DNA of 64,000 nt, taken from positions 1-64,000 of the forward strand of contig CALEUG010000011.1 of NCBI GenBank assembly GCA_937920515.1, given 5' to 3'. The DNA is from an uncultured bacterium (GTDB lineage Bacteria; Acidobacteriota; Aminicenantia; Aminicenantales; Saccharicenantaceae). Shown here piece after piece: positions 17,927-26,397 of the stretch (the first letter of the stretch is position 1; every line of letters begins with the position of its first letter). The position numbers and the translations under genes were made by a program. Below the pieces are notes generated by a model. It was not told where the DNA came from. It saw nothing but the letters and a program-made list of their open reading frames with translations, and searched no databases.

Positions 17927-18685
17927 TTATTTTCCAGTGCTGTTTACCAGCTCTTCCTCAGCGAGCGGCAGGGGCTCAACTTTCAATTCTTCCCGGGGAA
18001 TAAAAACCGTAGAAGAGTCCCGCCCTAAAAGGACGCCCAGGTCATTACAGGCCACCAGGTAATCATTCCTGGCTTTCAAAATCTGGCTGTCGAGGTTGGC
18101 CAGCTCAACTTCCAGGCGACTCAGTTCAAGTTCTGAAATCCGCCCGGCCTGAACCAGCAACCTCGAGTATTGATGAGCGGTCTCCAGCTGCCGTCGGTTT
18201 TCCTCAAGAATTTTTGCCAGCTGGGCCAGGGAAATCAGGCGGTAATACTGGGTGGTAACCCCCATTTTTATGTTTATCTCGTCTTCTTTCAGGCCCAGCC
18301 TGGTGGCTTCCAGAACGGTCAGGGCATTTTCCCTGGCATATTTCAACCTGCCTCCTGTGAATATGAGCTGGTTTACCGCCAGCCGCGGGAACAGGTCATG
18401 CCGGATGTTGCCCAGGACCTGGGACTTGAATCCGGGGACGATATCCAGATAGTTATAATCAAAATTGGCGCTGACGGTGGGCAGAAAAGAGCCTTTAGCC
18501 TCTTCCACCGAGGCCATGGCACTTTCAACTTCCGATTGAGACCTGCGCAAAAGGTCATTGTGGGCCAGGGCTTCATTAAGAGCTTGCTGCAATGTAATTC
18601 TCTCTTCGGCTTGACCTGTCGGGCCAGCGAACAGGAAAATAGCCAGCAGGTTCATAACCAATAAAGTCAGCAGGGCCTTTTTCAT
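17927..18685 (-). CDS. TolC-like outer-membrane channel, N-terminal part (frameshifted)
   Basis: First half of the TolC-family channel, with a signal peptide (about residues 1-27) followed by ITLQQALNEALAHN and the first helix-strand repeat. It ends abruptly after EEELVNSTGK at 17927. Reading on in the next frame from GCACTG gives ALENNPRW and the rest of the channel. One inserted base (or two lost) near 17937-17945 explains the break. It is first in the efflux operon; a pump lacking its channel would need another TolC. Confidence 0.82.
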   Translation of the reverse strand: MKKALLTLLVMNLLAIFLFAGPTGQAEERITLQQALNEALAHNDLLRRSQSEVESAMASVEEAKGSFLPTVSANFDYNYLDIVPGFKSQVLGNIRHDLFPRLAVNQLIFTGGRLKYARENALTVLEATRLGLKEDEINIKMGVTTQYYRLISLAQLAKILEENRRQLETAHQYSRLLVQAGRISELELSRLEVELANLDSQILKARNDYLVACNDLGVLLGRDSSTVFIPREELKVEPLPLAEEELVNSTGK

Positions 18686-18983
18686 GTCTCTAACCCTCTT
18701 AAAAAATTATTGGACCAGGCCATTTTTCTCAACAGGACCTGTAATTACTTACAACGTGGTAACAAAATAGCCTTTATTCTTATCTGACAGCAAAAGGCGA
18801 AAAATCTTTGCTTCTTATCGATTTCCTGAATAATCATAACTGTATATTGTATTTTACCCTATACGTCAATAAAATCCGGGCCATCTAACCTTTTCCAGGC
18901 TTTTTCTATGCTGAAGAGTTAATGGAGTCATAATAAAGCTTAAACCTGACTCAGAAACCCAGCCGCCCTTTCCCCGGCCTGAA

Positions 18984-19679
18984 TTAAAGCTTAAAAACGA
19001 ACAGCAGGCCGATGACGATGATAACCACACCGGCCACCTTCTGCAGGATTTCGTTGGTCCGTCGCAGGCCCCTGGATTCGATTAATTTTTTGGCGGCTCC
19101 CATGGAAGTTCCGGCCACCAGGATCAGGGCTGAATGGCCAAGGGCGTAGATGAGCAGCAGAAACCCTCCGTAGGCCACGTTGCCCCGGCTGCCGACATAG
19201 GCCAGGAGAACAACCAGAATGGGAACGGCGCAGGGGCTGGAAACCGCCCCGAAGAGCAACCCCAGGAGAAAAGCACCCAGCGGACCGCCCTTTTTTACGT
19301 TGACCGGCTGGGGCAGATTCAGGTTGAACTTGAGCAGACCCAGGAGATGCAGTCCCATCACCAGGCAAACCGCCCCGACAAAGTATTTCCAGAAGAGGCC
19401 GATATCGCCGAGCATCCGGCCCATCAGGGCTGAGATCAACCCCAGGACGGTAAAGGTAATCGACAGGCCCAAAACAAAAAGTCCCGAAAAGGCCAGCGAT
19501 TTTTTAAGGTTTATGTTTTCCGTGCCGGCCACCACGCTCATCAGCAGCGGAATCATGGCCAGGACGCAGGGATTGGAGGCTGTGGTGGCTCCGCCGATGA
19601 ACACGGCCACCACGGCCAGCCAGGGATTATTTTGAATAAGCTGGGCTATGTCGCCGAACAGGCTTTCCATTTCAGCCAC
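18984..19679 (-). CDS. ccdA: cytochrome c biogenesis / thiol transporter CcdA
   Basis: 231-residue membrane protein with six predicted helices of the CcdA/DsbD-beta family, which passes reducing equivalents from cytoplasmic thioredoxin to the periplasm. The paired cysteines in membrane segments are in ASNPCVLAM and SSPCAVPIL, each followed by proline-rich turns as in the family. It lies 6 bp downstream of a thioredoxin-like lipoprotein gene, its likely electron acceptor; together they reduce exported disulfides or haem-attachment thiols. Confidence 0.92.
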   Translation of the reverse strand: MAEMESLFGDIAQLIQNNPWLAVVAVFIGGATTASNPCVLAMIPLLMSVVAGTENINLKKSLAFSGLFVLGLSITFTVLGLISALMGRMLGDIGLFWKYFVGAVCLVMGLHLLGLLKFNLNLPQPVNVKKGGPLGAFLLGLLFGAVSSPCAVPILVVLLAYVGSRGNVAYGGFLLLIYALGHSALILVAGTSMGAAKKLIESRGLRRTNEILQKVAGVVIIVIGLLFVFKL

Positions 19680-19685
19680 CAGCTC

Positions 19686-20210
19686 CTACAGGATTCCTTT
19701 TTCTTTGAGCATGGCCAGGATTTCTTCCTTGGGGAAGAAGCCGACGTGCCGGAAGATTTCCTTTCCGTTCTGGTCTATAAAAACCTGGGTCGGAATGAGC
19801 TGAATACCATATTTGCGGGCCGGCGCCGGGTCTTTCCAGACGTCGTAGAAGACAACCTGCATGATACCTTCATACTCCTCGGCCAGCTCCCTCATTATCG
19901 GCTGCATGGCCCGGCAGGGAATGCAACGGTCAGCTCCCAGCTCTATGAAGGTAACTTTGTGCTTTGAAAAATCAAGGTTGAGGTTGAAGGTAACCAGGAC
20001 CTTTGAGGTGGAAGATGGGGTGGAAGAAGATGAAGCCGGGGCGGGACCCGGCGGGTTTGATTTTTCCGCGACCACATCCTTCATAACCGATCTCGAGCCC
20101 TCATTCCTGTCCTGTCGGCCGCAGGACGGGCCGAAAACCATGACAGAAATCAACAAAGCTGAAAGGAGCCAGCTTACGGGCATGACATTGGCTTTAGCTT
20201 TCCCTGACAT
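19686..20210 (-). CDS. thioredoxin-fold lipoprotein
   Basis: 174 residues. A lipoprotein signal with Cys30 (VFGPSC), a Ser/Pro/Thr-rich linker (about 50-70) and a thioredoxin domain with active site CIPC at 96-99 and cis-Pro region LIPTQVFID. It is extracytoplasmic by its signal and coupled to ccdA. The unusual CIPC dipeptide suggests a reducing rather than isomerase role, but this is inference. Confidence 0.9.
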   Translation of the reverse strand: MSGKAKANVMPVSWLLSALLISVMVFGPSCGRQDRNEGSRSVMKDVVAEKSNPPGPAPASSSSTPSSTSKVLVTFNLNLDFSKHKVTFIELGADRCIPCRAMQPIMRELAEEYEGIMQVVFYDVWKDPAPARKYGIQLIPTQVFIDQNGKEIFRHVGFFPKEEILAMLKEKGIL

Positions 20211-20638
20211 TTTTCTCTTACTCCATACTGCTCATATTTTTTTCTAATTATACCAGAAAGCAATGACTCGGAAGCCAGGAATTTCTTTTTTACTGAATAT
20301 AAGGACGAACGGCCGCTGGCAGACAATCTCATCCGGCCGGAGAATCCATATCGCAACAGGAAAACCCGAACCCGACACGGCTGCTCTCCGCAGATATCTT
20401 GAAATATCTTAAGATTAACCTTGCCTGAATATTTCTTTCTCACCGCTACCGGTAATCGATAATATATTATCCAGCAGATGAAAATAAAAAGCATAAAACA
20501 GGTTAAAGCCGTGTTATCCACTGCTTGCCATGTCCTTTATATAAAGATGGGTTCTGGCCACAGATAGTATTAACTGCTTTTTTATGAATTCGATATGTTT
20601 TGTTTATAAATTTACAATTATCTTACTGGCCCGACGAA
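20211..20638. other. intergenic region
   Basis: About 430 bases. A 115-codon leftward frame overlaps the start of the thioredoxin gene (20174-20521), but its sequence has no family features apart from one hydrophobic N-terminal segment and no good ribosome site. I do not call it a gene. Confidence 0.4.
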
Positions 20639-20896
20639 CTATTCCCGGCCAATGTTATTTTCTTCTTCAATCCAGCGCTTGATTTCATCCCGGGACGGCA
20701 GGCGACCGGCAGATTTAACCTTTCCGTTTATGACTAAACCAGGAGTCGACAGAATTCTATACTTAATGATCTGGTCTATAGCTGTAATCTTCTCCACAGC
20801 GGCTTCAACCTGGAGCTCAGCCAGGGCTTCGGAGGTCATTTTTTCCAGCGCCTGGCAGCGTGAACAACCTGGTCCCAGAATCTTTATCTCCAGCAT
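20639..20896 (-). CDS. small redox-active disulfide thioredoxin (TM0996/MTH895 type)
   Basis: 85-residue single-domain thioredoxin-fold protein with active site CSRC at 11-14 and TPGLVINGKVKSAGRLPS containing the cis-proline, characteristic of the redox-active disulfide protein 2 family. Members are usually encoded beside ArsP/DUF318 permeases, and such a permease lies 2 kb away on the same strand. The start at 20896 is preferred, with AAAGGA 8 bases upstream. Confidence 0.88.
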   Translation of the reverse strand: MLEIKILGPGCSRCQALEKMTSEALAELQVEAAVEKITAIDQIIKYRILSTPGLVINGKVKSAGRLPSRDEIKRWIEEENNIGRE

Positions 20897-21046
20897 ATTT
20901 TCTATCCTTTCGCCCAAAAGCCGGGGTTCGGAAAAAAATTATCTATTATTAAATGCTGTGAAGGCCAGAGGTCAGCCCTTAAACCCCGGGCCAGGAAACG
21001 AAATATAACATAACAATAAACCAGTTTTCAAGAAAGGTTTACAGCT

Positions 21047-21568
21047 CTATTTCCTGCTATCTTTTCGACAGACAAACATCATGTTGATATCTGTCCGGCC
21101 CTTCTGAATCATCCGGCCACGACTCTGAAGCCAGATTCCAATTTTTCTTATAAACGTCGGGTCTGGCTCGTGGTCATACTCTTTTCTTCCCCCGGAGTGA
21201 AGGTCGGAGATGACCACCAGCCCCCCCTCCCGGCACACCCGGAACATTTCTTCTATAGCCTTCTTCGGATCCCTGATGTGATGAAGAGAATGGTAAGCAA
21301 AAACCGCATCAAAGCTGTTATCCTGAAAAGGAAGATTCTCGGCCCGGGCTTTCATAACTTTAAATGAACCTCTTAGCTTAAACCTGGAGGCTTCCCTGCG
21401 GCTCTTATGGATGGCCCAGGTCGAAGGGTCAATTCCGGTAACCTCGAAGCCGCGTTTGGCCAGGAAAAGTGACATACAACCGCAATTGCCCACACCAATA
21501 TCCAGAATCTTCCCCTTTTTCAAACCGGACATTTTGAGAAGGTCTTTCCTGCCCTTTATATCATCCAT
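21047..21568 (-). CDS. class I SAM-dependent methyltransferase
   Basis: 173 residues. SAM-binding motif I ILDIGVGNCGCMSLFLA, acidic motif II VTGIDPS, and a motif IV/post-II region NSFDAVFAYHSLHHI are typical of Methyltransf_11 enzymes acting on small molecules. Lacks the conserved cysteines of arsenite methyltransferase ArsM, so that tempting assignment is not supported despite nearby ars-like genes. Substrate unknown. Confidence 0.85.
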   Translation of the reverse strand: MDDIKGRKDLLKMSGLKKGKILDIGVGNCGCMSLFLAKRGFEVTGIDPSTWAIHKSRREASRFKLRGSFKVMKARAENLPFQDNSFDAVFAYHSLHHIRDPKKAIEEMFRVCREGGLVVISDLHSGGRKEYDHEPDPTFIRKIGIWLQSRGRMIQKGRTDINMMFVCRKDSRK

Positions 21569-21773
21569 TGCCCGCTCGACTTAAACCTCTGACCTCAACC
21601 TGTCCCTCCTCTCATATCAGTCTTTCCCTCTTAATTCACCTTCTCCTGAAAATCCGCGCGGCTTTTTCTCAACATAATCTTATTGGCCAGAGCCGGGTCC
21701 AGCCCGAAACCGATACCTGTACTTAAATATTATAAACCTAAAAAATGGCAGGCTAAAGCTGCTGATTATATTA

Positions 21774-21989
21774 TCAGCCGCAACAACCTGACCCGGCACC
21801 TGGCCCGCAGGAAGAACCAAACGATGAACCCCGGGTCGAACCTATGGCAAATCCTCCAAAAACGCGGACCATATTCTTGTTACCGCATCTCGGACAGACA
21901 GGCTTCAGTCCCCTGTCCTTATCCTTAAGGCTGGCCATAATTTCCACTTTGGTTTTGCAATTTGGACAGAGATATTCATAAATCGGCAT
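21774..21989 (-). CDS. FmdB-type zinc ribbon protein
   Basis: 71 residues. Begins MPIYEYLCPNCKTKVE and has a second CPRCG pair, the signature of the FmdB regulatory zinc ribbon. The tail is rich in Gly, Ser and Cys (GAGSGCCG at the end), giving extra metal-binding potential. GGGAGG lies upstream and overlaps the end of the preceding ORF, implying translational coupling. Confidence 0.9.
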   Translation of the reverse strand: MPIYEYLCPNCKTKVEIMASLKDKDRGLKPVCPRCGNKNMVRVFGGFAIGSTRGSSFGSSCGPGAGSGCCG

Positions 21990-21990
21990 T

Positions 21991-22350
21991 TTACTTACCT
22001 CCCTGGCTGGTGAGAACGCCTTGCTGAAGCTTTTCTTTAATCAGTTCTGCCGCCTCGGCGGGTTCCGGGTTCCCCACAGAAACCACCTCGTCGCCCACGG
22101 CAATAACGGGTAATGCCATCGGCCCCAGAGAGCGGATGAGAGCAATTATCTCCCTGAAATTCTTCATATCCTCACCCTTCATCACATTTCTGACCTCGGT
22201 CTTTACCCCGACACTCTCCTCGATCTTATTTCTCAGGGATTGAATCTGCTCTTCGGTTTGACCAATGGGTCCGCAGCAGGAGGCTTGCGGACCGCAGGGT
22301 AACTGCACGGGCATGGTAAATATTCTGACAACCTGATCACTCGCTTTCAT
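21991..22350 (-). CDS. ArsD-like / thioredoxin-fold small protein
   Basis: 119 residues with N-terminal LPCGPQASCCGPIG and a later segment LPVIAVGDEVVSVGN resembling the cis-Pro strand of thioredoxin-fold metallochaperones such as ArsD. The CC pair near the N-terminus could bind soft metal ions. Position between an ArsR-regulated permease and an FmdB protein supports a role in metal(loid) handling. Family assignment is tentative. Confidence 0.6.
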   Translation of the reverse strand: MKASDQVVRIFTMPVQLPCGPQASCCGPIGQTEEQIQSLRNKIEESVGVKTEVRNVMKGEDMKNFREIIALIRSLGPMALPVIAVGDEVVSVGNPEPAEAAELIKEKLQQGVLTSQGGK

Positions 22351-22382
22351 AGTAGCCTCCTCTTTCTAAATATTTCTGCTCA

Positions 22383-22595
22383 TTATTTGGCCTTCATGTT
22401 CATCAGGCCCATCATGTTCATCCAGTTACTCATATCACCGCCACATTGAGCCATCATCATCTTCATCATTTCCTGCATCCTTTGAGGTTCTGCTCTCATC
22501 TCCTGGCAGAATTCGGGCATAAACGCCTTAAAGACTTCAAACCTTTCTTCCGGGGTGAGTCTTTTCAGTTCCTCGATAATTTTTTCTTTATTCAT
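22383..22595 (-). CDS. small Met-rich protein
   Basis: 70 residues, with a charged helical N-terminal half (KEKIIEELKRLTPEERFEVF) and a strikingly methionine-rich C-terminal half (QEMMKMMMAQCGGDMSNWMNM then MGLMNMKAK, overlapping by context). About a dozen methionines and two cysteines suggest soft-metal binding, though this is untested. I chose the ATG at 22595, six bases after AAGGAGG. Encoded between the permease and the ArsD-like gene in the same direction. Confidence 0.7.
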   Translation of the reverse strand: MNKEKIIEELKRLTPEERFEVFKAFMPEFCQEMRAEPQRMQEMMKMMMAQCGGDMSNWMNMMGLMNMKAK

Positions 22596-22619
22596 CACTT
22601 TCCTCCTTCGGTGTTAACT

Positions 22620-23927
22620 TTAGAATAAATTAAATACATAACCGGCAATCACGCAGCCGACGAAGCTGACGCCAACATAAAGGGCCAGCAGCCTGGTTTT
22701 GAAAATGCCGGACAGCATGGCAACCGAGGGAAGAGACAGCCCCGGGCCACCCAGCAGGTAAGCCAGGGTCGCTCCCCCGCCCATGCCTTTCTGAATAAGG
22801 GCCAGGGCCGTCGGAACCTCGACATAGGTGCAGACATAGGCCAGCACGGCAATGACCGAAGCCACCAGCACGGAATTCAGGTGTTGCCCGCCCACCAGGC
22901 TCATCACCACCCTGGTCGGTATAAGCACCTTGATGGCCCCGGCGATAAATACGGCCAGAATAAGATAATAGTTGAGTTGCAGGAAAAAGTCCCAGGCTGT
23001 CTGGACCATCTTTTTCATCCCGGACAGGATGGAGTGTTTCTGATCGCCTGAAGGCAGAACAAAACAGGCCGCGGCTCCTTCGGCGCTGAGCTCTTTGACC
23101 GCGGGCAAGAACCAGTATCCCTGCTTGTTCCGGTCAATAATGCCGGCTTCGCCCAGTAAAAAAAGTTTTTCTTCTTCTCCGGGAGCTAACTTTTCGGTGG
23201 GCAGCCCCTGGGGATTTCTGGTCAGGGCCATCCCGACCCTGAAGGCAAACTTCTGAAGTTCTGGCGAGAGGTTGGGGGTAAGGCTGAGTTTAACAAACCT
23301 TCTGAGGAACCGCTCCTTTTTCTGCCAGCGGCTGACAATTCCCCCGACCAGCAAGGCAATGAAGAAGGTGCCCAGAATCCGGCCCACCGCCATCTTCCAG
23401 CCCAGGATTCCGGCAGTCATAAAAACGGCCGGCACGTTAAGCATGGGTGCGGCAATAAGGAAGGCCATGGTCGGGCCGAGAGGGATACCGGCCTCGACCA
23501 TCCCGGCCAGAACCGGTACTATTCCACAGGAGCAAATGGGAATGACCGAGCCGGCCGTGGCCGCGGCCAGGTTGGCTCCGATGCCGCCATAGCCCATCTT
23601 TTTCTTAATCTTCTGCCAGGGGACGAAAACCACCAGGGCGGCAGCGATGAACATGCCCGCTATCCAGTACTGGAAAAGTTCCACCAGGACAGCCGAACCT
23701 TTAAGGATTATAAACCATATCACCTGAGGAATATTCCAGGAAAGAGGAGTCTCTATGTCGGTTATTTTCTCCATTCCTGCCTGAACTCCCTTTTCCTGCA
23801 AAAGACCGTACTTATAAATGGCACCAAAAGAAAGATTGTTTTGATAAACATAAATGATGGCCAATAGATAAAAAATAAAAATGGCGACCAGGTAGTAAAC
23901 CTCTTTTCCTCTGGGCTTTCGAAACAT
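22620..23927 (-). CDS. DUF318/ArsP-type permease
   Basis: 435-residue membrane protein of the COG0701/UPF0718 permease family, with two blocks of helices separated by a cytoplasmic region (about residues 190-310). GSVIPICSCGIVPVLAGM is the family hallmark, with two cysteines in a membrane segment, and GGPGLSLPSVAMLSG is the repeat in the second half. ArsP relatives export trivalent organoarsenicals. It starts 3 bp after the ArsR stop with AAAGGAG, so it is cotranscribed with that regulator. Here it may export arsenic compounds or another thiol-reactive solute. Confidence 0.85.
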   Translation of the reverse strand: MFRKPRGKEVYYLVAIFIFYLLAIIYVYQNNLSFGAIYKYGLLQEKGVQAGMEKITDIETPLSWNIPQVIWFIILKGSAVLVELFQYWIAGMFIAAALVVFVPWQKIKKKMGYGGIGANLAAATAGSVIPICSCGIVPVLAGMVEAGIPLGPTMAFLIAAPMLNVPAVFMTAGILGWKMAVGRILGTFFIALLVGGIVSRWQKKERFLRRFVKLSLTPNLSPELQKFAFRVGMALTRNPQGLPTEKLAPGEEEKLFLLGEAGIIDRNKQGYWFLPAVKELSAEGAAACFVLPSGDQKHSILSGMKKMVQTAWDFFLQLNYYLILAVFIAGAIKVLIPTRVVMSLVGGQHLNSVLVASVIAVLAYVCTYVEVPTALALIQKGMGGGATLAYLLGGPGLSLPSVAMLSGIFKTRLLALYVGVSFVGCVIAGYVFNLF

Positions 23928-23930
23928 GAC

Positions 23931-24347
23931 TCAATCACTCCTTTCTTTTTTCGCTTCTATTTTTCGCAGTATCTTTTCCCATTGCTTGCTGCCCAGCCCG
24001 ATAACGCAACGCCCCTCCTGGCGAAGACTGAACCTGCCCTCAAGTCTTTTAAGGTCCATGAGGAGTACGTCGTCTTGCAAAGACTGTAAACTATTAAAAA
24101 TGTTCGCCAGGAATTCAGTCCGGGCCGCGGTCAGTCTGTAGCTTACCCACCTGCCCATTTTTCTTTCCTCGACCAGGCCGGCATACTTAAGCTCCTTTAA
24201 GTGCTTGGAGATGTTATACTGAGTTTCGGACAGGGCATCGACTATTTCGCATACGCAGAGTTCCCGCCCCGACCTCAGAAACAGGTTGATAATCCTCAGC
24301 CTGGTCCTTTCGGAAAGCGCCTTAAATATCTTAAGATAATTTTCCAT
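23931..24347 (-). CDS. ArsR-family transcriptional regulator (permease operon)
   Basis: 138-residue winged-helix repressor: KALSERTRLRIINLFLRSG, then RELCVCEIVDAL with a CVC motif in the alpha-3 region, matching the arsenite-binding CxC of classical ArsR, and recognition helix SETQYNISKHLKELKYAGLV. It leads the operon arsR-permease-Met-rich-ArsD-like-FmdB. A likely operator lies just upstream at 24358-24379. Confidence 0.93.
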   Translation of the reverse strand: MENYLKIFKALSERTRLRIINLFLRSGRELCVCEIVDALSETQYNISKHLKELKYAGLVEERKMGRWVSYRLTAARTEFLANIFNSLQSLQDDVLLMDLKRLEGRFSLRQEGRCVIGLGSKQWEKILRKIEAKKERSD

Positions 24348-24357
24348 TATATATTCT

Positions 24358-24379
24358 TATATGCCCAATTACGCATATA
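24358..24379. promoter_or_regulatory. candidate ArsR operator
   Basis: Inverted repeat TATATGC / GCATATA with an 8-bp spacer, 10-32 bp upstream of the arsR start, in an AT-rich promoter region. Likely binding site of the adjacent ArsR protein. Confidence 0.55.
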
Positions 24380-25273
24380 TATTACCATGGCTTTCGTTTC
24401 TGTCAATAAGCGCTCAACATCTTTTTTATTTTTTGGCTCATCAGACATTTTGGTGGGTAAAAACAGGATTTCTTAAGGCAGCGGGTGTGGTCTTAAGCTA
24501 AAACAAACAGCAAAGAACCCGGCTCCTCAATTATACGATTGACAGAGCAATTCAGAAGACCCGGGCTGCATTGCCTCCGAGAAGCGCTCAGCGCCGGCAG
24601 CTTTATCCGGACTGTGAGAATAACAATTATCCGGGTTTGCCCATTAAAATCCCGGAAGCCCCATTTTTATTTTTTGGGGTTTAGAGAAAAGAATGTCATT
24701 TTGACCATTAATTTTAATCAAAGTAAGGCTGACATCCCCTTACAGTTTCAGCCGGTTCCTGTTTTTATCCGAGGGAAGGCAGGCGGTTTCCCCGATTCAG
24801 CTCCGTCTCAGTTAGGCCCTGCTGGTTTTCAGGGCTTACTCCATTTTGAAGATAAGAGTCAGGTTGAGCCCGGCTCGAGCCAGAGGAAGAAGCGGATTTA
24901 ATATATATTGGATTTAATATATTTAGGATGGGTAGCCTGGCTTCCGAGTTGATAGAATTAGAAACTATTAAGCCGGCTTATCGCCGGATTAGTTGACAAA
25001 ACATAGAATATCCGGGACAGTGACTTTAAGATTTCATCTGAATAAGGATTGGACTTAGAGCCAGAAAATAAAGCGGGAAAGAAGATGGGCTAACCAGGGC
25101 CTGGCCATCTGACCGGATTCTATCGATAAGAAAACCCTATCGGTCTTTCCCCGTGAGATAGCATTTTTTCCAGTTGACCTGGAGAAAAGGTATAAATTAT
25201 ATAAATTAGCAGCTCAGATTTAACCGGTATAAAATGATGTATAAATGAATCATTAGAAGGACGGTGGGAAAAG
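24380..25273. other. long intergenic region without supported gene
   Basis: Nearly 900 bases. A 120-codon rightward frame at 24539-24901 has no recognisable features or ribosome site. No repeat of the GGGGACAC family, tRNA or terminator is seen. The last 200 bases probably carry the promoter of the TauE-like gene. Confidence 0.4.
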
Positions 25274-26008
25274 ATGCCAACTTATCTGGTGATTGTTGGC
25301 GGGATGATCATGCTGTCTCTTGTTTCAGGAATGCTGGGCCTGGGAGTGGCTTTTGCCGCCATTCCTTTTCTCGGACTTTTCATGACTGATCTGGTCCACC
25401 AGGTCCAGCCCCTGAGCTTATTGCTTAACGGGGTTACCGCCCTGCTGGCCGCCTTCGGTTTCGCCAGAAGCGGGTACGTCGAGTGGAAAAAAGCCATACC
25501 TCTGGCCGCCATAACCTTTGTCAGCGCGCCCCTGGGTTCATACATAGTCCAGTTTATTGAACAAAAAGTAGTCTGGATGATCTATTTTGCGGCGGTATTC
25601 TATTTAGCCTATCAGCTTTTCAGGCCGGTGAAGACTGTCAGCTCAAAGGAAAATTATAAGCTGGCAGCAATTCTGGCCGTCTTCATATCGATCATTTCTG
25701 GGTTCCTGGGGGTCGGGCCCGGGTTTTTGCTTCTGCCCACTCTTATCCTTCTGGGCTTTGAACCGAAGAAAGCTGCCGGGATTAATGCTTTCGCCGTCTT
25801 CCCGCCGTCATTCTCGGCTCTGGTTCCCCACCTCAGCACAGCTCATTGGGATTTTAACCTGACCATTACCCTTTTGATTGCCGGGGCGGCTTTTTCTTTC
25901 CTGGGGGCCCGGCTGACCAGCGTTTACATGCCGGGCGGACGGCTGAAGCAACTGTTTGCCGTGCTGATTCTCATCGTCACCGCTTATAAGATTTATACCC
26001 TCTTATAG
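25274..26008 (+). CDS. TauE/SafE family membrane transporter
   Basis: 244-residue TSUP-family protein with about seven helices. The two internal repeats each carry the family glycine pattern (SGMLGLGVAFAAIPFL and SGFLGVGPGFLLLPTL). The family exports or imports sulfite, sulfonates or sulfur-containing organics. AAGGACGG precedes the ATG. It is followed by a palindromic repeat and then a structured leader RNA of another unit, so it is likely monocistronic. Confidence 0.9.
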   Translation: MPTYLVIVGGMIMLSLVSGMLGLGVAFAAIPFLGLFMTDLVHQVQPLSLLLNGVTALLAAFGFARSGYVEWKKAIPLAAITFVSAPLGSYIVQFIEQKVVWMIYFAAVFYLAYQLFRPVKTVSSKENYKLAAILAVFISIISGFLGVGPGFLLLPTLILLGFEPKKAAGINAFAVFPPSFSALVPHLSTAHWDFNLTITLLIAGAAFSFLGARLTSVYMPGGRLKQLFAVLILIVTAYKIYTLL

Positions 26009-26013
26009 GCAGA

Positions 26014-26035
26014 GGGGACACCTGCAGGTGTCCCC
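26014..26035. repeat. GGGGACACC palindrome, TGCA centre
   Basis: Perfect 22-bp family member with CTGCAG centre, 5 bp after the stop of the TauE-like gene; probably forms the 3' hairpin of that transcript. Confidence 0.92.
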
Positions 26036-26100
26036 GAGCTCTATCCCCTCCTGGCTCAAGGTACTTGACAAAAGGAGTAAACGGACTTATTAATATACCC

Positions 26101-26281
26101 GGCATCAGGAGAGGCTCTAAAAGAGAGCCCGGCAACCTGGGACGGACACCCAAGGTGCCAGCTCGCCAGCGGGCGAGGATGTGGCCGTGGCCGGAATTAA
26201 GACCGGCTGAAAGAAACGGCAAACAAGTGTCCGGAGCGCGTCTAACCCGCTCACCTGATGCCAGGTGAAGCGGGTTTTTTT
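26101..26281 (+). ncRNA. structured leader RNA, SAM-riboswitch-like, with terminator
   Basis: Ordered helices are visible: GGCTCT/AGAGCC (26113-26118 with 26124-26129, loop AAAAG); then GGCAACC (26131-26137); a hairpin pairing CCT-GGG with CCC-AAGG (to 26155); CAAGGTGCCA (26151-26160); and CTCGCC/GGCGAG (26162-26167 with 26172-26177). The pair GGCAACC plus AAGGTGCCA and the 5' ATCAGGAGAGG resemble the core of S-box (SAM-I or SAM-I/IV) riboswitches. GGCATCAGG (26101-26109) is perfectly complementary to CCTGATGCC (26254-26262), which lies in the loop and upper stem of the terminator, so the two folds are mutually exclusive. Structured attenuator is likely; ligand class is tentative. Confidence 0.5.
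26244..26281 (+). terminator. intrinsic terminator of the leader RNA
   Basis: Stem AACCCGCT-CACCT pairs with AGGTG-AAGCGGGTT (one bulged A), loop GATGCC, then seven T residues. It lies about 115 bp before the start of the downstream Cys-rich protein gene and would stop transcription into it unless disrupted by pairing of the loop with 26101-26109. Confidence 0.85.
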
Positions 26282-26397
26282 GTGCCTGAATTTTGCTCGC
26301 CTTCAGGCCGCGCTCAAACCCGCGCCGTTTCTTTCCCCATCCCGACCAGGGCAGCCGGCACCGCGGTTCCTTCCGGAATTTACAGGAGGAGTTAACC

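Noticed and set aside
20174-20521. 115-codon leftward frame with one hydrophobic segment
   Set aside because: Overlaps the start of the thioredoxin lipoprotein gene in another frame; no ribosome site or family features.
21047-21568. Arsenite methyltransferase ArsM
   Set aside because: The methyltransferase near the ars-like genes lacks the conserved cysteines of ArsM.
24539-24901. 120-codon rightward frame in the long intergenic region
   Set aside because: Composition and sequence look non-coding; no start signal.
26065-26268. 67-codon frame across the leader RNA
   Set aside because: Entirely within the structured RNA and terminator; base pairing explains the sequence better than coding.
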